This document shows, piece by piece, positions 32,301 through 43,812 of a stretch of 64,000 nt of DNA (position 1 is the first letter of the stretch; every line of letters starts with the position of its first letter). The DNA lies in contig OY987303.1 in the NCBI GenBank assembly GCA_963920635.1, forward strand, positions 19,756,175-19,820,174, given 5' to 3'. Origin of the DNA: Pseudeuparius sepicola. Its lineage: Eukaryota > Arthropoda > Insecta > Coleoptera > Anthribidae. Position numbers and translations under genes: made by a program. The notes beneath the pieces were generated by a model. That model was given only the letters and a program-made list of their open reading frames with translations, searched no databases and had not been told where the DNA came from.

Positions 32301-34959
32301 TCTCCCGGATTAAGTCACGCCAAACACAATAGTAAACATTTGAGTTTATCTTGTGGCTAAACACAATGAATAACCTATTAGAGAAATTTATTTTTCTACA
32401 ACTACCGTAGAAAAATTATACAGTAAAGAATTATTTTCAATGCACAAGCTACGCGATATTTCATTGCTTCAAATTGCTTCGAATTACGTAAAGCAACGCA
32501 GAACGGAATTGGAGGAACTTTGTTATACCTCGCATATTATAATATTATATTATATATGTACATATAAGAATGCTCGGTAAATAATGGCTCACTTCTCAAC
32601 CTAAGTGTATAATATACTATTTATTTATAGGTGTTGCAATCATAAAGTTTATGTGAAGAAATTATGATTGCGGATGATACTGAAAAACACCGTTGACTGA
32701 CATATTTCAGTCAACGAAAACACTCAGGCGTATCGGAGGATCAATCTAACCATGCAGGGACGTTTAGTTGTTGGTCCGACAAAATATTGAAACTTTCTGC
32801 TGGGCGATAAAGGCACTTAGGCACAGCTTCGATAACCGAACTTTGTAACGCACCAATATTATGATGTTAGTGTAGAATGGAGCAGTGGCGCACCTAGGGG
32901 GGGGGGGGGCGGGGGGCTCGGCCCCCCCCCCTAGACCTTCCATATATTAAAAATTCTCGAGGGTGGTATCGTAGATGTACTGTCCGCTGTACGACCCTCG
33001 GCAATTATTGCGCACTGACTGGCTAATATCTGATATTTTTTCATATTTTGGAAATTTCTTTGAATCATAAAATATTTTTTATGTTCTACGCCAAGCTTTT
33101 TAAGTTGACCCAGGGCCGTAGTTAGGCGGGGAGCTGCCTGGCAGAATGTTTGTCCTGCGCTGCACCATTGAGAAAAAAAAAGAGTAAAAAAGACATCGTG
33201 TTGATTTTTTTATTTATTATACTTCATTGAAACTGAATTTGCCCTTAAATTTCCTAAAAAAATTGCCTTCGGCGCATTTTAGTATGCAGACACCTCTAAG
33301 TACACTTTTTATTGCCCGCTTAAAAAAACAATCTTTATTGTCCGGTTTTCAAACAAATTTCAATTTACCTATACCTAACTACACTGGCCAGAAAATTATA
33401 GACATAATGTGGCCCTTTGAAACAATATGATATTCACAAAAGGGTGTTCAGTGTTATTATTGATTATTACTAGATTTTTGTGAGTTAAAAAGTATTCTTG
33501 CTTACTGCACAAACGATTATGGGCCCGCATAATTAGTACCGTCCTCTAGGTACCCTGAAAACGACGCTAGGCGTCGCGACGCCAAGAAATATTTGTTCCC
33601 ACCAACATGCCACATTTGTTACATCGTTCGAAACCCCTTATTTTGCTGAACATTTTTCATTAATGCCATTTTTCTTTAGTCTCTTCCATTAAAAAGTTAT
33701 TCTTCAAAAACACAATAAAATATTAATTTTTCTTAAGTACCTAATCGCCATTTTCAGGGATAATGTCGGGTTCTCGATGATTTTATCGCTTTTTTTGAAC
33801 TTCTCACAGTTGTCAACATGCAAATCCAGGACCGGCTATGATTTTTTATACCCCCAATTTTCACTAAATGCATTTAGCGATTCTTTTGTTTAAAATCTGA
33901 CATCATAGCGTTAATTAAGAGTCGCTAAATGGGCCAATTTATTCCTTTATACGCCCTATATCATATCCCATATATAGTATCTCCATATCTTTGACCGTTT
34001 TCCACCAAGAGAGGCTGGGCGTCTAAGAATGATCACCCGTACACCACAAGAAGTGTATAATTTTTAGTGTATACCTTTCCCAAAATTACACATCGGTTTC
34101 CAAAATGTTTCACTCTTATTTTCTGCGCCACTTAGACGTGTACCTATGTACTTTTTCTACTGGCAAAGTACGTCGTCCAAGTTGCTACTGCAATGTTCTA
34201 TGGGAACTAACTAAGGATATACTCCAATATTTTCCATGAATCGTTTACAATGAATTTCATCTACCTAAAAGCATAACGTGTCAGTCATTATAAAAGTTCA
34301 AAATCACAAAAAATATTCTAACAAACAAAACAGAAAATTCACTAGTCCTGTACTAATAAATTTTAGGTCGCGATCAAACTTTTGGTCAATAAAAATTTTG
34401 GTCTAAGTAATTACTAACATATTGGATGTCATTTCCTGGTATAAATTTTCACATAATGATATTAATTATAATGCAAATGTTCATATTTATTACTTTTTTA
34501 TTTAAAATTGTTTCAAGGTCAGGTAATAAAAAAGTTGAGGGGATAAAAATATAACTATGAATACCCTGACAACTAATAACTATTAACAATCACATAATAC
34601 AGATTTGACCAGCAGAAATAGAATTGCAATTTTAAATCTGCAGCTAATATTATTCAACAGACTCGTTTACGATTGCAGCTTTGCCAATAAAAGTGTATTA
34701 TCGAGTGCCTATTATTTCACTGTGAACCTTGGGTAAAAATCAAGACATAATGTAGCTGAAAAACCGACAACTGATGCAACTTCAGCCCGTAATTAAAAAT
34801 CTGTTGCTAACTTCAGGGCGTGGCTTCAGGGAGTTTTAAACCGCGTGCTGAAGTTAGCTGCATTGCCGGCTCTCAATCGTGTTTAAAATATCATTTAGCA
34901 CCATGTATTTGAGTACCCTCAATGAACCCATTTAAGGACATCCAAATGTTTCGATAATC
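32301..34959. other. Anonymous DNA with a G/C homopolymer palindrome
   Basis: 32898-32930 is a run of about 13 G, then G6-CTCGG-C12, next to CAGTGGCGCACCTAG, a word often seen at transposon ends. A 9-bp-stem hairpin (GTTGACTGA/TCAGTCAAC) is at about 32691. CAGGGCCGTAGTTAGGCG near 33113 also looks like a transposon terminus. No supported gene; 33227-33430 is an unrecognised ATG-led frame. Confidence 0.4.
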
Positions 34960-35286
34960 ATGAAAGTAGATGAACAGCACAATTTACGCGAGAGCGTCCC
35001 AGCCAAAAAACTGAAACCCGACTCCTATACAGGGGAACCCCAATACGCCCCCAGCCCCCGACGTTCGGTCAAAGGCGGCGAAGGGGCCCCTCGCATTCAC
35101 ACGTCCCCCGCACCCCCGGCGGCGAAATCTGCATCCGCAAATTGCTGGGGGTCGGGCGCCCCTTTGAAGTCTGTATCTCCAAGGTCTCCGAAGACGCGCC
35201 ACAGAGGAAAGAAAAATAGGCTTGGAAGCAGACGTGTAGTTTTGGGTGATACATTACAAACGCTAATACATATATCTCTAACTTAA
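34960..35286 (+). CDS. Candidate exon in a GC-rich block, unknown function
   Basis: An ATG at 34960 opens 108 codons through a block whose G+C far exceeds its flanks (roughly 34980-35240). The protein is hydrophilic, rich in S, P, K, R and G, with basic stretches (VPAKKLKPDS, KTRHRGKKNRLGSRR) and no hydrophobic core, resembling the disordered N-terminus of a nuclear protein. The complementary strand is also open, as expected from composition. A good 5' splice site within the frame was not found; CCAAG|GTCTCC near 35180 is the best. It may be a first exon or a chance frame in a CpG island. Confidence 0.3.
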   Translation: MKVDEQHNLRESVPAKKLKPDSYTGEPQYAPSPRRSVKGGEGAPRIHTSPAPPAAKSASANCWGSGAPLKSVSPRSPKTRHRGKKNRLGSRRVVLGDTLQTLIHISLT

Positions 35287-36194
35287 CGTGGACATTTTTT
35301 ATGCTCTTTTCAGGGGTAGTATAACAAGTGTTGTGCCCATTATTGATAATACCTTTCGTTAATTTTACTAAGCATAATCACAAAGTTGAAAATACCACGA
35401 CTAATACGCAGCAAGAGTGAAGACTTATAAATGTTTTGCTTTTTCGAAAATGCGATAATTGTATCTTCTAGTCCTATACATGAAAGTCTGTATTGTGAAG
35501 AAGTTATCGGGTTACCCGTACCGATCAGTTTTTGCTACCATAATATTGGTGTAGCGTAACTAAGGGAATAGGATTTCAGCGATTATTTCCCTCATACTGC
35601 TTGCATGCAATAAGGTAGCTCCTTCCATAAAAATCCAACCAATCATATGCCTCTGCTAGCGATAATTGCACTTGTGCAAAACCAAAGCGGTAATACCACT
35701 TGTGCCATTATCACTTCATTGCTTAGCAACCGCGAATCTGTTCTAAATTATACAGCTTATAAATTATGTTACGGTATTATTAAGCAGTGCAACTTTTACA
35801 TTGCTAAATTGTTGTTATTAGACCTCCGTCTCCGCTTAAATTTATGACACACATTCAGAAAATAAACCAACAGGGTGTATAACCGCATTTGCCTTGGATA
35901 TCCTAGCGTCATGTTGTTTGTTTACTAGAACGCCGCAGTCGAAGCTGTCAATAAACTCGTTCAAAATTAGTTGTTTTGGAAATATAAACATAGAAAAATT
36001 TACACAGAAATTGAAAATAAAAAAGCCGAGAATACAAGAAAAAGCGAAAAATCTGTACGGAGTATATTTAACAGTTTTTGCGAAGAAAAAAATTGTGTAC
36101 CTACTATAGGCAACGACAACGGTAACTGAACCGGCAAATATGTTATGTGATTTTGGCTTCAATATAAAGAAAGCAAATGGTGAAAAGATTTCAC
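35287..36194. other. Anonymous DNA
   Basis: Two overlapping opposite frames at 35842-36162 and 35894-36109 show no domain. Nothing else identified. Confidence 0.4.
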
Positions 36195-36480
36195 TATCTG
36201 AGACAAAATATCGATAAAATCGAAAGTATCGATACTATCGATTTTATCGATACTCGATATTCAATTTCGATAAATCGAATTATCGATATTATCGATTTTA
36301 TCGATATTTTCGATCTTTTCGATCTTATCGATCTTTTCGATTTTATCGATCTTTTCGATTTTATCGATCTTTTCGATTTTATCGATATTTTTGATTTTAT
36401 CGATCTTTTCGATTTTATCGATTTTATCGATCTTTTCGATTTTATCGATCTTTTTGATTTTATCGATCTTTCCAATTATA
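36195..36480. repeat. ATCGAT-rich simple repeat, block 1
   Basis: About 30 copies of TATCGAT or TTTCGAT-type words, mainly a (TTTTATCGATCTTTTCGA)n pattern. Its frame translates into FIDLFDFIDLFD repeats only because of the period, so I do not call a gene. Many TATCGATA and CGATA words are present. Confidence 0.9.
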
Positions 36481-36595
36481 TCTATCTTTTGAAATTGTTT
36501 GCAAAAATAAAGGAAATTGCTGCACCCATTGCGTCCAGACCGCGCCCGCAGCAAGCCGATCGGCCTTTTTTTGGTCTAGCTTCTTAATTAAATTT

Positions 36596-36770
36596 GATTA
36601 TATCGACTTCGATTTTATCGATAAGATCTATTTTATCAATATGATCGATAAGATCGATTTTATCGATATGATCGATAAGATCGATTTTATCGATAAGATC
36701 GATTATATCGATAAGATCGATTTTAACAATTTATCGATTTTATAGATATCTTTTCAGTATCGATTTCCGA
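36596..36770. repeat. ATCGAT-rich simple repeat, block 2
   Basis: Alternating ATCGATAAG and ATCGATTTT words. The phase differs from block 1, from which it is separated by about 115 bp of unrelated sequence. Confidence 0.88.
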
Positions 36771-36839
36771 TACTGAAATTCACTGAAAACTATAAAGAAT
36801 ATAGCGTTAAAACAAAGGAAATACTTTGAGGAATATATA

Positions 36840-37516
36840 GGATGCGGCAAAATATACCCAGCCATGGAATATTGTTTTAATTTTGCTATGTTTTTGACAG
36901 CTGTCAAAAGTAAATTTTTATATCAAAGTAGAAAGACACAGAATTTTGTTATGGAACGTTACTCGCCTCAAGAACGCGCAGAAATTGTTAAATTTTATTT
37001 CCAAAACTTTTCTTCGATAATTTGAACTCAACGCGCTTTTAGGAGAGCGTATCCCGGTCGAAGAGCTCCACACGGAGAAACAGTTCGTCGTTTAGCAAAC
37101 GCGTTTCGACCAATTTTTTCTTGTGGGGATACTTGAAAAATAAAGTCTATATTAATCGCCCACAAACATTAGAAGACTTAAAGGCAAATATTCGTGAAGA
37201 AATTGCGCAAATTCCTGCTGAAATATTGCGCAAAGTTATGCTACACGCTCAAAGTAGAGTTGGTCATTGTCTGGCTGTCCGTGGCGGTCATTTACTCGAT
37301 GTAATTTTCCGTACATAATATTACATATTTCAACCAATAGTTTTCAATAAAAAAAATTTTATTTAGAGCTTAATTTTTTTTAACCTAAAAAATTTGACTG
37401 GGTATATTTTTTTTCTGTGTCTTTCTACTTTGATATAAAACCTTACTTTTGACATCTGTCAAAAAAATAGCAAAATTAAAACAATATTCCATGGCTGGGT
37501 ATATTTTGCCGCACCC
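36840..37516 (+). mobile_element. Mariner-type element, internally deleted, ~100-bp inverted ends
   Basis: 36840-36945 and 37414-37516 are inverted copies (GATGCGGCAAAATATACCC at the left end) containing a TGACAGCTGTCA-type palindrome. Between them only the two ends of a transposase gene remain. TA lies at the left edge; the right edge is GATA, so the target duplication is imperfect. Confidence 0.88.
36951..37318 (+). pseudogene. Mariner-type transposase remnant lacking the catalytic core
   Basis: ATG at 36951 starts MERYSPQERAEIVKFYFQN, the N-terminal helix-turn-helix of this family. A TGA interrupts at about 37023 and a shifted frame continues TQRAFRRAYPGRRAPHGET (second half of the DNA-binding region). 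It then joins directly to FFLWGYLKNKVYINRPQT (third catalytic motif region) and the normal C-terminus ending HLLDVIFRT at 37318. The roughly 200 residues in between, with the first two catalytic aspartates, have been deleted. It is therefore a non-autonomous derivative that could move only with a helper. Confidence 0.85.
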
Positions 37517-37616
37517 GATAGAAAAAAATTCAACCCATTTGAAGATATTGAGTTTAAAAAGTGCTAAAAGTGTGTTAAGGAAACCTCTACAGGTTTATTA
37601 TTTATAGTTTACTGTG

Positions 37617-38850
37617 GTAAGCATGTATAATTTTATTGTTGGTTTTAAAATAAGCGCCAATAAAAGAAAACGAAGTGCTGATGCTCTTAGAGTAAACGAA
37701 CTAGATAAAATAATAACTTCTTGTGATGAAAACATACCGAGTGGTCTCAAATTTTTTTTTATCATATCGTGTCATACGAGTTTGACTGGCGTGGAGGAGA
37801 AGCAGCGAATTGCATGACATGTTTTTTTTTTTCAATAAGAGGAAACTACTTTCTCCAACCGTATTATTAACAATGCTTTATTTACAAAAATTTGTCAGGG
37901 TGGAGACAAACAATATTGCCAAAATAAATGGCTATTCACAAATAGCATAGAACCAGAAAAATGTCCCATTCGCTTATACAGAAAGTTGTGGGAAAAAAGA
38001 ATACCAAATATAACTGTAGAAAGAATGTTCTTAACTATAGTAAAATCGGGCAACGCTTTCGCCTGGAGTAAACAAGAGCACGTGGGTTGAAATATCTGCC
38101 ATAGCCGCACGGAGGTACGACCTTTATTTAATTTTAGTCTTACAATTGTGTACATCAAAATATTTCAGACAAGAATTATTGGCTTAATTAAAATGGTTCA
38201 AAACATCGATAAAATTATTTGTGGCAGTGTCTAAATAGCTGAAAACAACAAGATAAAACCCAATATCTACACTTCTGCGATCGAGCGCGTCCCTGTTGCC
38301 GAGTCGGGTGAAATTTTATAGCCTACCGACCAATCGAGGATCGTCATTGAACACGTGGTTTTATTTACATCAGGCGTACGGATTGCTCGATTTTAGTATA
38401 GGAATTCTAATTTCAAAAATTCTTTTTGGTTTAAAAATATACCGGTGGGAAGAAATCTACCATCCAAATGGACTAATGAGGCAGCCAAAGAAATTGGGCT
38501 AGACATTGTAAACAGAAAGATTACTAATCATTCAGAAAGGTAGTACAACATAAATATTTTTAATATCTAAACCGAATTATTACTGACAAAATTTTGTTTT
38601 AGATCTGCGGCAGTTTCTCAATTAGCAATTAGCAATTAGCAGTTAATTCAGTTAACAGGACATTCTAGTGCCTCCTCCATTAAACCTTACCTACAAATGG
38701 ATGAAAAGTATCACTTACAATTAATAAACGAATTACGAGCATCAATGACTATAGTCCAAGAAATAACTACTACGACAACTACGGAATCAATAAATAATAA
38801 TGACGTGCTAACAGTGAAACCAACTAACGAATTAACTTCTGATAAGTAAT
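37617..38850 (+). pseudogene. Crypton-type tyrosine recombinase, spliced, degenerate
   Basis: Pieces of one protein appear in order. DKIITSCDENIPSGLK then ISCHTSLTGVEEKQRIA (37690-37815) correspond to the start of the recombinase domain, where a catalytic Arg is expected in the LxGxE box but T stands there. GGDKQYCQNKWLFTNSIEPE and CPIRLYRKLWEKR (37893-38000) follow in another frame. WFKNIPVGRN, then ITNHSER up to 38539, are next. A 63-bp intron (38540-38602, GTAGTA...TTTTAG) splits the Arg codon, after which SAAVSQL, LTGHSS and IKPYLQMDE supply the second His and the nucleophilic Tyr. An in-frame TAG lies in a triplicated AATTAGC word at 38620-38640. About 300 bp (38090-38400) look like an insertion. 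The element is inactive. Confidence 0.75.
38540..38602 (+). other. 63-bp spliceosomal intron inside the recombinase frame
   Basis: GT at 38540 and TTTTAG ending at 38602 remove 63 bp and join NHSE-R to SAAVSQL in phase, with the Arg codon AG|A split. Removal restores the expected H-x-x-R and downstream order, which is good evidence that it was a real intron. Confidence 0.75.
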
Positions 38851-39180
38851 AGGAACATACGAACTATTATATTCAATAATTGCACCATTCATTGTCAATC
38901 GTTCAATGCAAATGATTAACTGAATTATTGTTTAATGGAATATTAATTACATACTATACTTACTTAATTACTTACTATACTTACCTATATTATGTTTGCT
39001 TGTTGAAAAATTCTAATAAATAATAAGTATTTAAATCGTATTCGTGAAATAATCTCGACAAATACGGAAATCGTGTCGGAAATTGTTCTAGATAATTTTA
39101 TTCTCAAGTGCTATTTTGCCCATTAGCAAAACCACTCGAACAAATTGGGCTTCTATTTTCAGAGATAAAAACCCTCGAGC

Positions 39181-39473
39181 TTCTCTCTTGGGATTTTATG
39201 AGAAAATAAAAGACCAATTTATACTCGTGATCTTCCTATGATTTCTTTCACTTGTGATATTACATACGAGAATTCAACGCCTGCCAATATGAACCAATGA
39301 AATTACATAATTTTTGAAATACTAACCAATCAGGTGATGATTTCAGCGATAATGCCACTAGTGGTATTTTCGTATGTAATATCACAAGTGTCGAAAATTT
39401 TAGCGATAATTTTTTCGAAAGCGCTATCGAGTATAAATTGGTCTTTTATTTTATGGTAAAATCCCAAGAGAGA
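39181..39473. repeat. Fold-back miniature element of about 293 bp
   Basis: TTCTCTCTTGGGATTTTATG (39181) pairs with the sequence ending ATCCCAAGAGAGATAA, and TCACTTGTGATATTACATAC pairs with GTATGTAATATCACAAGTG at 39372. The arms are about 100 bp with small gaps. Non-coding. Confidence 0.85.
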
Positions 39474-40394
39474 TAATTATGATCGAATCGAGAGATAATT
39501 ATGTCGATAAAATTTGCATTCTCTGTGCTGGATTGAAAAAAATAATATTCGTTTTGGTCACAAACTTACAATGCCAACGCCCATGTCATTATAGAAACGC
39601 ACTCCTATGATGGCCAAGAGCGCTAGACAAATTGTGGATTCACGGTCAGTATTGCTTCTTAACAGGTGCGTGGTGCGTATCTATGTATAATTTACTAATT
39701 TTCCTACTGGGACTGCGAATATTACGGTTTTATAGGGTTTTCCGTAGTACTTGAGCGAATGCTATCCTAGTTCCATCGGGGAAAGTCGGTCCTAGCCGCA
39801 AATGGCAACGAAGATAAATAATAGTAATTGCACAAGCATTCAGTTGCTTCTGAATTACTCCTAGTTTGGAGTATTCTGAGAATAATTATTTCGAATTTTT
39901 GAATCTATTTGCTAAGCAAAAATGTACTTAGTAGTAAGCCAATCTCGACGGAGGACCGCAATCAAAAAATTTATTAAGAAAATCCTCACAATTTGTCGCA
40001 AAGAAAACCTGAGAGAATAACTGGACTATAATATTTTTACAATTTTGAAGTTTTTCTTATTCTGTGATCAATTTACTTAAACATCTTGAATTTCAATGAA
40101 TAGTATAGTATAGTTACTCTCCTTTCAATCTAAAGAAATACGCTATATACATTATTATTAATATCCATTTAAAGCAAAGAGATTTATTTTTCTAAGTTAC
40201 ATTACGACATTACATATTTTCTCTGTTGCAATTTGCCATTGCGTATTCATGAAACCCAGAAAACTTTTCTCGCCCGCTAAAGGAACTAAAGTGTCGCGTC
40301 GTGCCCTTATAAAAGAATAAGTCGACAAAACTGTGTTCTTAAGTCTTAGCTGGCTCTAAACTGCACTATAACCGCATAAACTGTCACTTGCAAT

Positions 40395-40590
40395 ATCTGT
40401 TTTATAGCCTACTATAAAAATAGCTCGTTTTTAACGTTGAATGTAAAGAAGCGTTAATGCCGGTGGTCACGTTTAAGGGTATATTAAGTGAAAATCTAGT
40501 GCAAATAACCTTATCTCAACTGGGGAAAGGAATATCCGATTTACTGCCAGCATCTGGGAAGGAAATAAAACTGAAATCTCATCATTTTTG
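40395..40590 (+). repeat. Diverged dispersed repeat, member 1
   Basis: Aligns to 57565-57725 (for example GTGAAAATCTAGTGCAAATAA versus GCGAAAATCTATTGCAAATAA, and CATCTGGGAAGGAAATAAAA versus CATCTGGGAGGAAAATGAAA). The opposite-strand frame through it is not conserved as protein. Confidence 0.65.
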
Positions 40591-41353
40591 GATTGCTGCG
40601 CTAAAGCTATAGTTTGACGGTTACAACTTGGGCTGAGCTTGTTACTAAACTTTTCAACCACTCTCTGAAATGCGGTAGGTACCTTGTTAAAACGGTTTTT
40701 ATTTTGTGAATAAATTTAAATGCCTACCTAAGGTTTTCAAAGGACAACAATTTGAGAACGAAATGCTTAAATGTCATCCTTTCAGAAGAGATTGGTCTTC
40801 TTCACAACATACAGATTATTATGACAGTGGCCTATTATTTACATTTTTCGGAAAATGATATGTCAAGGTAATCATTGTTCGCCAGACGACAAATTCTCAC
40901 AAAAATTCGATTTACAACTACAACCATAATTGTAGTCCCTTCTATTTTTACAAATTTGTCCCCTTATTTTTTTTTCAAAAAGTGTATCCACACCAAGAAT
41001 ATTATGTAGAGCCAATTTGAACTTGCAAGACCGTCTGAATTCTATGCCGAAATGAGGGAGACCCGGCGACATCCGGCAACACCGCCCTTTCCCGCCCCGC
41101 ACATCGCGTTTCAAAAGAGCCGGCGGTGAAGGGAAGGCAGACGAAAGCGACTGGTTATTGCTAGAGATGTTGCCGGATGGCCTCTCAGAAACCTCTAACT
41201 TATAAGTGGAGTTGTAAGTACTTATGTCTATATTTTGTTCGTGATTTTATTGCTGTCTGTTGTACAAACATTCACAATTCGTGAAGCGAAATTCAGGAAT
41301 GTATCTAAATGTAATTCAAATAAAAGTGTTGATTCATTAGATAAAATTTCGAT

Positions 41354-41535
41354 ACGAAGTTATATTTACAATGTACTTAAATTTCAAGCCATGAACAGAC
41401 ACGTGGCAATATACAGCGGAGCTATATTAGCTCCGCTGTATATAGCTGCGTTGACCCGTTGCATCCTTTCTCTGCGACGTTGCCACGTGTCTGTTCATGG
41501 CTTGAAATTTAAGTACATTGTAAATATAACTTCGT
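41354..41535. repeat. Perfect palindrome with a second perfect palindrome inside
   Basis: 41354-41409 and 41480-41535 are exact 56-bp complements. Immediately after the left arm, TATACAGCGGAGCT (41410-41423) pairs exactly with AGCTCCGCTGTATA (41429-41442) around a 5-base loop. The remaining spacer is 41443-41479. The inner hairpin begins TATACAGCG, like mariner-type termini elsewhere in the window. Confidence 0.92.
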
Positions 41536-42488
41536 CGCACTGCTGACATCGAATTTATAGGCACGAAAGGTTAGATATCGACTGTGAAATAACAAAAGCA
41601 AACCACAACAAACCTCTTACCTACTTTACCCCCCCCTCTCCCATTTGTTCGACACAATTAACTCCGGAATATCCCAGCTCTATTCCGGCGGTCTCTTTAT
41701 TGGAGTTTCTCTCTGTATTCCCGCAGAAAAGGTACGTAATGCTCTCTGACCCACGGCGATCTTATCGGGTCCCTCTGAGACGCATTAGGGCGTCTCGTAA
41801 CCGACGGCGAAACACGGTTAGCGTCCCGTGCGTTCCACGAAACACGTAACTCCTCCGGGGTAGGCAATTTTCGTATCCCTGAGCGAGATTAGGGTTCTTC
41901 TTTTGGCGGAGGAAAGTTGAGGGATTTTTAGGTGGAAGTGCTGACAATATAGTTACTCTGTTTCTTATACACAGTGAACTTAAAGCTTTTTCCAAAAATT
42001 TCACCTTGTGCGTGTATAGGGCGACTGAAACTTTACTTACCAGTCGAGAGAAATTTACATAGGGACATTGCAGGCAAAAGGCATTTTAGGGCAGAAAATT
42101 TCCTATAAACATGCACGTGTAAACCCCTAGTTTTGAGATATAGAGCGTTTAAGAAAATAATGACATATTTCCAGATTTTATTTTTATCTCTGGAACAAAA
42201 AGTGATCCGGACTACAAACTCGATATGTAGTAACTGGTAAGTAGTAAGTCATTGACGTAGAAATTATGTTTAAAAAAGGAGTGCTAGTACTAGGATACCA
42301 AGTAGGCCAGACCAGGCCAGTCGTGAATCTATAAATGAGCAGTTCTTCCGGATGCCTGTAGGCCTTGAAGGCCTATTGCTACTTTCCTAGTTTAAAGTCA
42401 ATATATGTTTTCGTTCCTGAGATAAAAAATGAAGCAATATATTCTACTATTTTATGAATAATATATTTTATATATACTACTATATGTA
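41536..42488. other. Anonymous DNA with a GC-richer stretch
   Basis: 41640-41900 is GC-richer (GTCTCGTAACCGACGGCG) without a recognisable frame on either strand. An AT-rich run with TACTATT minisatellite words precedes the next element. Confidence 0.4.
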
Positions 42489-42876
42489 CAGGGTTTCCCA
42501 ACGAAAACTTGACCCTCCCAAAAATCAGAAAACCGAAAAATACCCGATATGTTCATCCCCAATCCCTAGCAACCCCAACTTTAAAATTCCAAATGGAACT
42601 ACCCCCCCTTGTGGCACATCATTTTAAAGCCCTTTTTATTGCGAATACAGTGATGTATCGTTTTTAGAATTCTGTTGAGATTTGACAGAATTATTGGCTA
42701 AAAACGGAAAGTTGACAATATACTGTATAGGCGTAGTAATTTCTACACAAATGCCCGCCACTAATAAGTTTTTTATCTACTACACACGACCAAAATACCT
42801 AGTTTTCATTGACGTGTCGATCAGTTTACAAAAAGCTGAAGCAAAACAAAAAAGTTCATACGAATTCAAACCTTAA

Positions 42877-43501
42877 GACCGGTCCACACGCAACGATGTA
42901 TCGTACGATTTGCATGCGCAAGTAAATCGTTACAGATAAATCGTTGCGTGTGGACAGCAGATTTGTACAAAATTTAGAACTGTGCAAAGTTGGACGTCAG
43001 AGTTGAAAGTCTGAGCCGAAAAGCATAGATTTGGGAGATTTGCGCATGCAAATCGTAACATATGTACGCTTGTCCAAGATTTGTAGAGTTTTTAGGTGCG
43101 ACGGTAGCTGACTCCTACCTATTTTTAGTCCGGAAATTATTAAATTAATTAAAACTAAAACAATAATTGATTTATTTTAAGTTTGTTAAAAAATATGTCG
43201 ACCATTTTGCATAATTTTATAATAGAATTCAATGGTAAAATAGACTTCGTTTCAATCACCATGCTTTAGACCATCTAGTTCTATTTAAACGCTTCCTGAT
43301 TTCCCTCTTCCTTTTAACATTTAAACAAAACGTCAAAATACTCCAAAAACCCTTCCTCCATGATTATTGTATCAAGCAAAAATTGCAGCTTTAGTACGAT
43401 AAGTTGTTATAATGTGGACGCACTGAATTTGTAACGATTTATCTGTAACGATTTAGTTGCGCATGCAAATCGTACGATACATCGTTGCGCCTGGACCGGT
43501 C
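42877..43501. mobile_element. piggyBac-like non-autonomous element with TTAA target duplication
   Basis: Inverted ends of about 72 bp start GACCGGTCCACACGCAACGA and contain CGATGTATCGTACGATTTGC. TTAA flanks both sides exactly (42873-42876, 43502-43505), the target of piggyBac-type elements. The interior is non-coding. Confidence 0.87.
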
Positions 43502-43552
43502 TTAATATCTTTTTAAAATATGTAACAAAAAGTTACTGTTACAAAAAAAGTT

Positions 43553-43812
43553 TTCGTTTTTTGCTTGTAACCACTAAATCAATAGTTTCAGCCTGCTATT
43601 GAAAGTGGAAACGTATTTTCGAAATGGTTTAGTCTATCGCGGAAAGAGTAGAAATTGTTGCATTTTCTTATCGATTGCGATTGCGCTAAAGATAGAGCAC
43701 GAGTTGCAACAATTTCTAACTTTTCCGTGATATAATAAACCATTTCAAAAACACGTTTACGCTTTCAATAACAGGCTGAAACTAACGAGTTCGTAGTTAC
43801 AAGCAAAAAACG
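43553..43812. repeat. Imperfect palindrome, ~110-bp arms
   Basis: TTTGCTTGTAAC and GTTTCAGCCTGCTATTGAAAG on the left pair with the inverted sequence at 43770-43812; GAAATTGTTGCA and TGCAACAATTTC lie near the centre. It lies inside the 42489-43894 element. Confidence 0.82.

Larger units (their letters stand above)
38851..41353. other. Mostly anonymous DNA
   Basis: Apart from the fold-back element and repeat member listed separately, I see no gene. Frames at 40872-41114 (minus) and 41235-41546 (plus) begin at TTG or lack domains. Confidence 0.4.

Noticed and set aside
36177..36587. 136-codon frame of FIDLFD repeats
   Set aside because: It is the translation of a period-18 simple repeat; the opposite strand is also open for the same reason.
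41235..41546. 103-codon frame with a signal-peptide-like start
   Set aside because: It begins at TTG, and half of it is the palindrome read through both arms.
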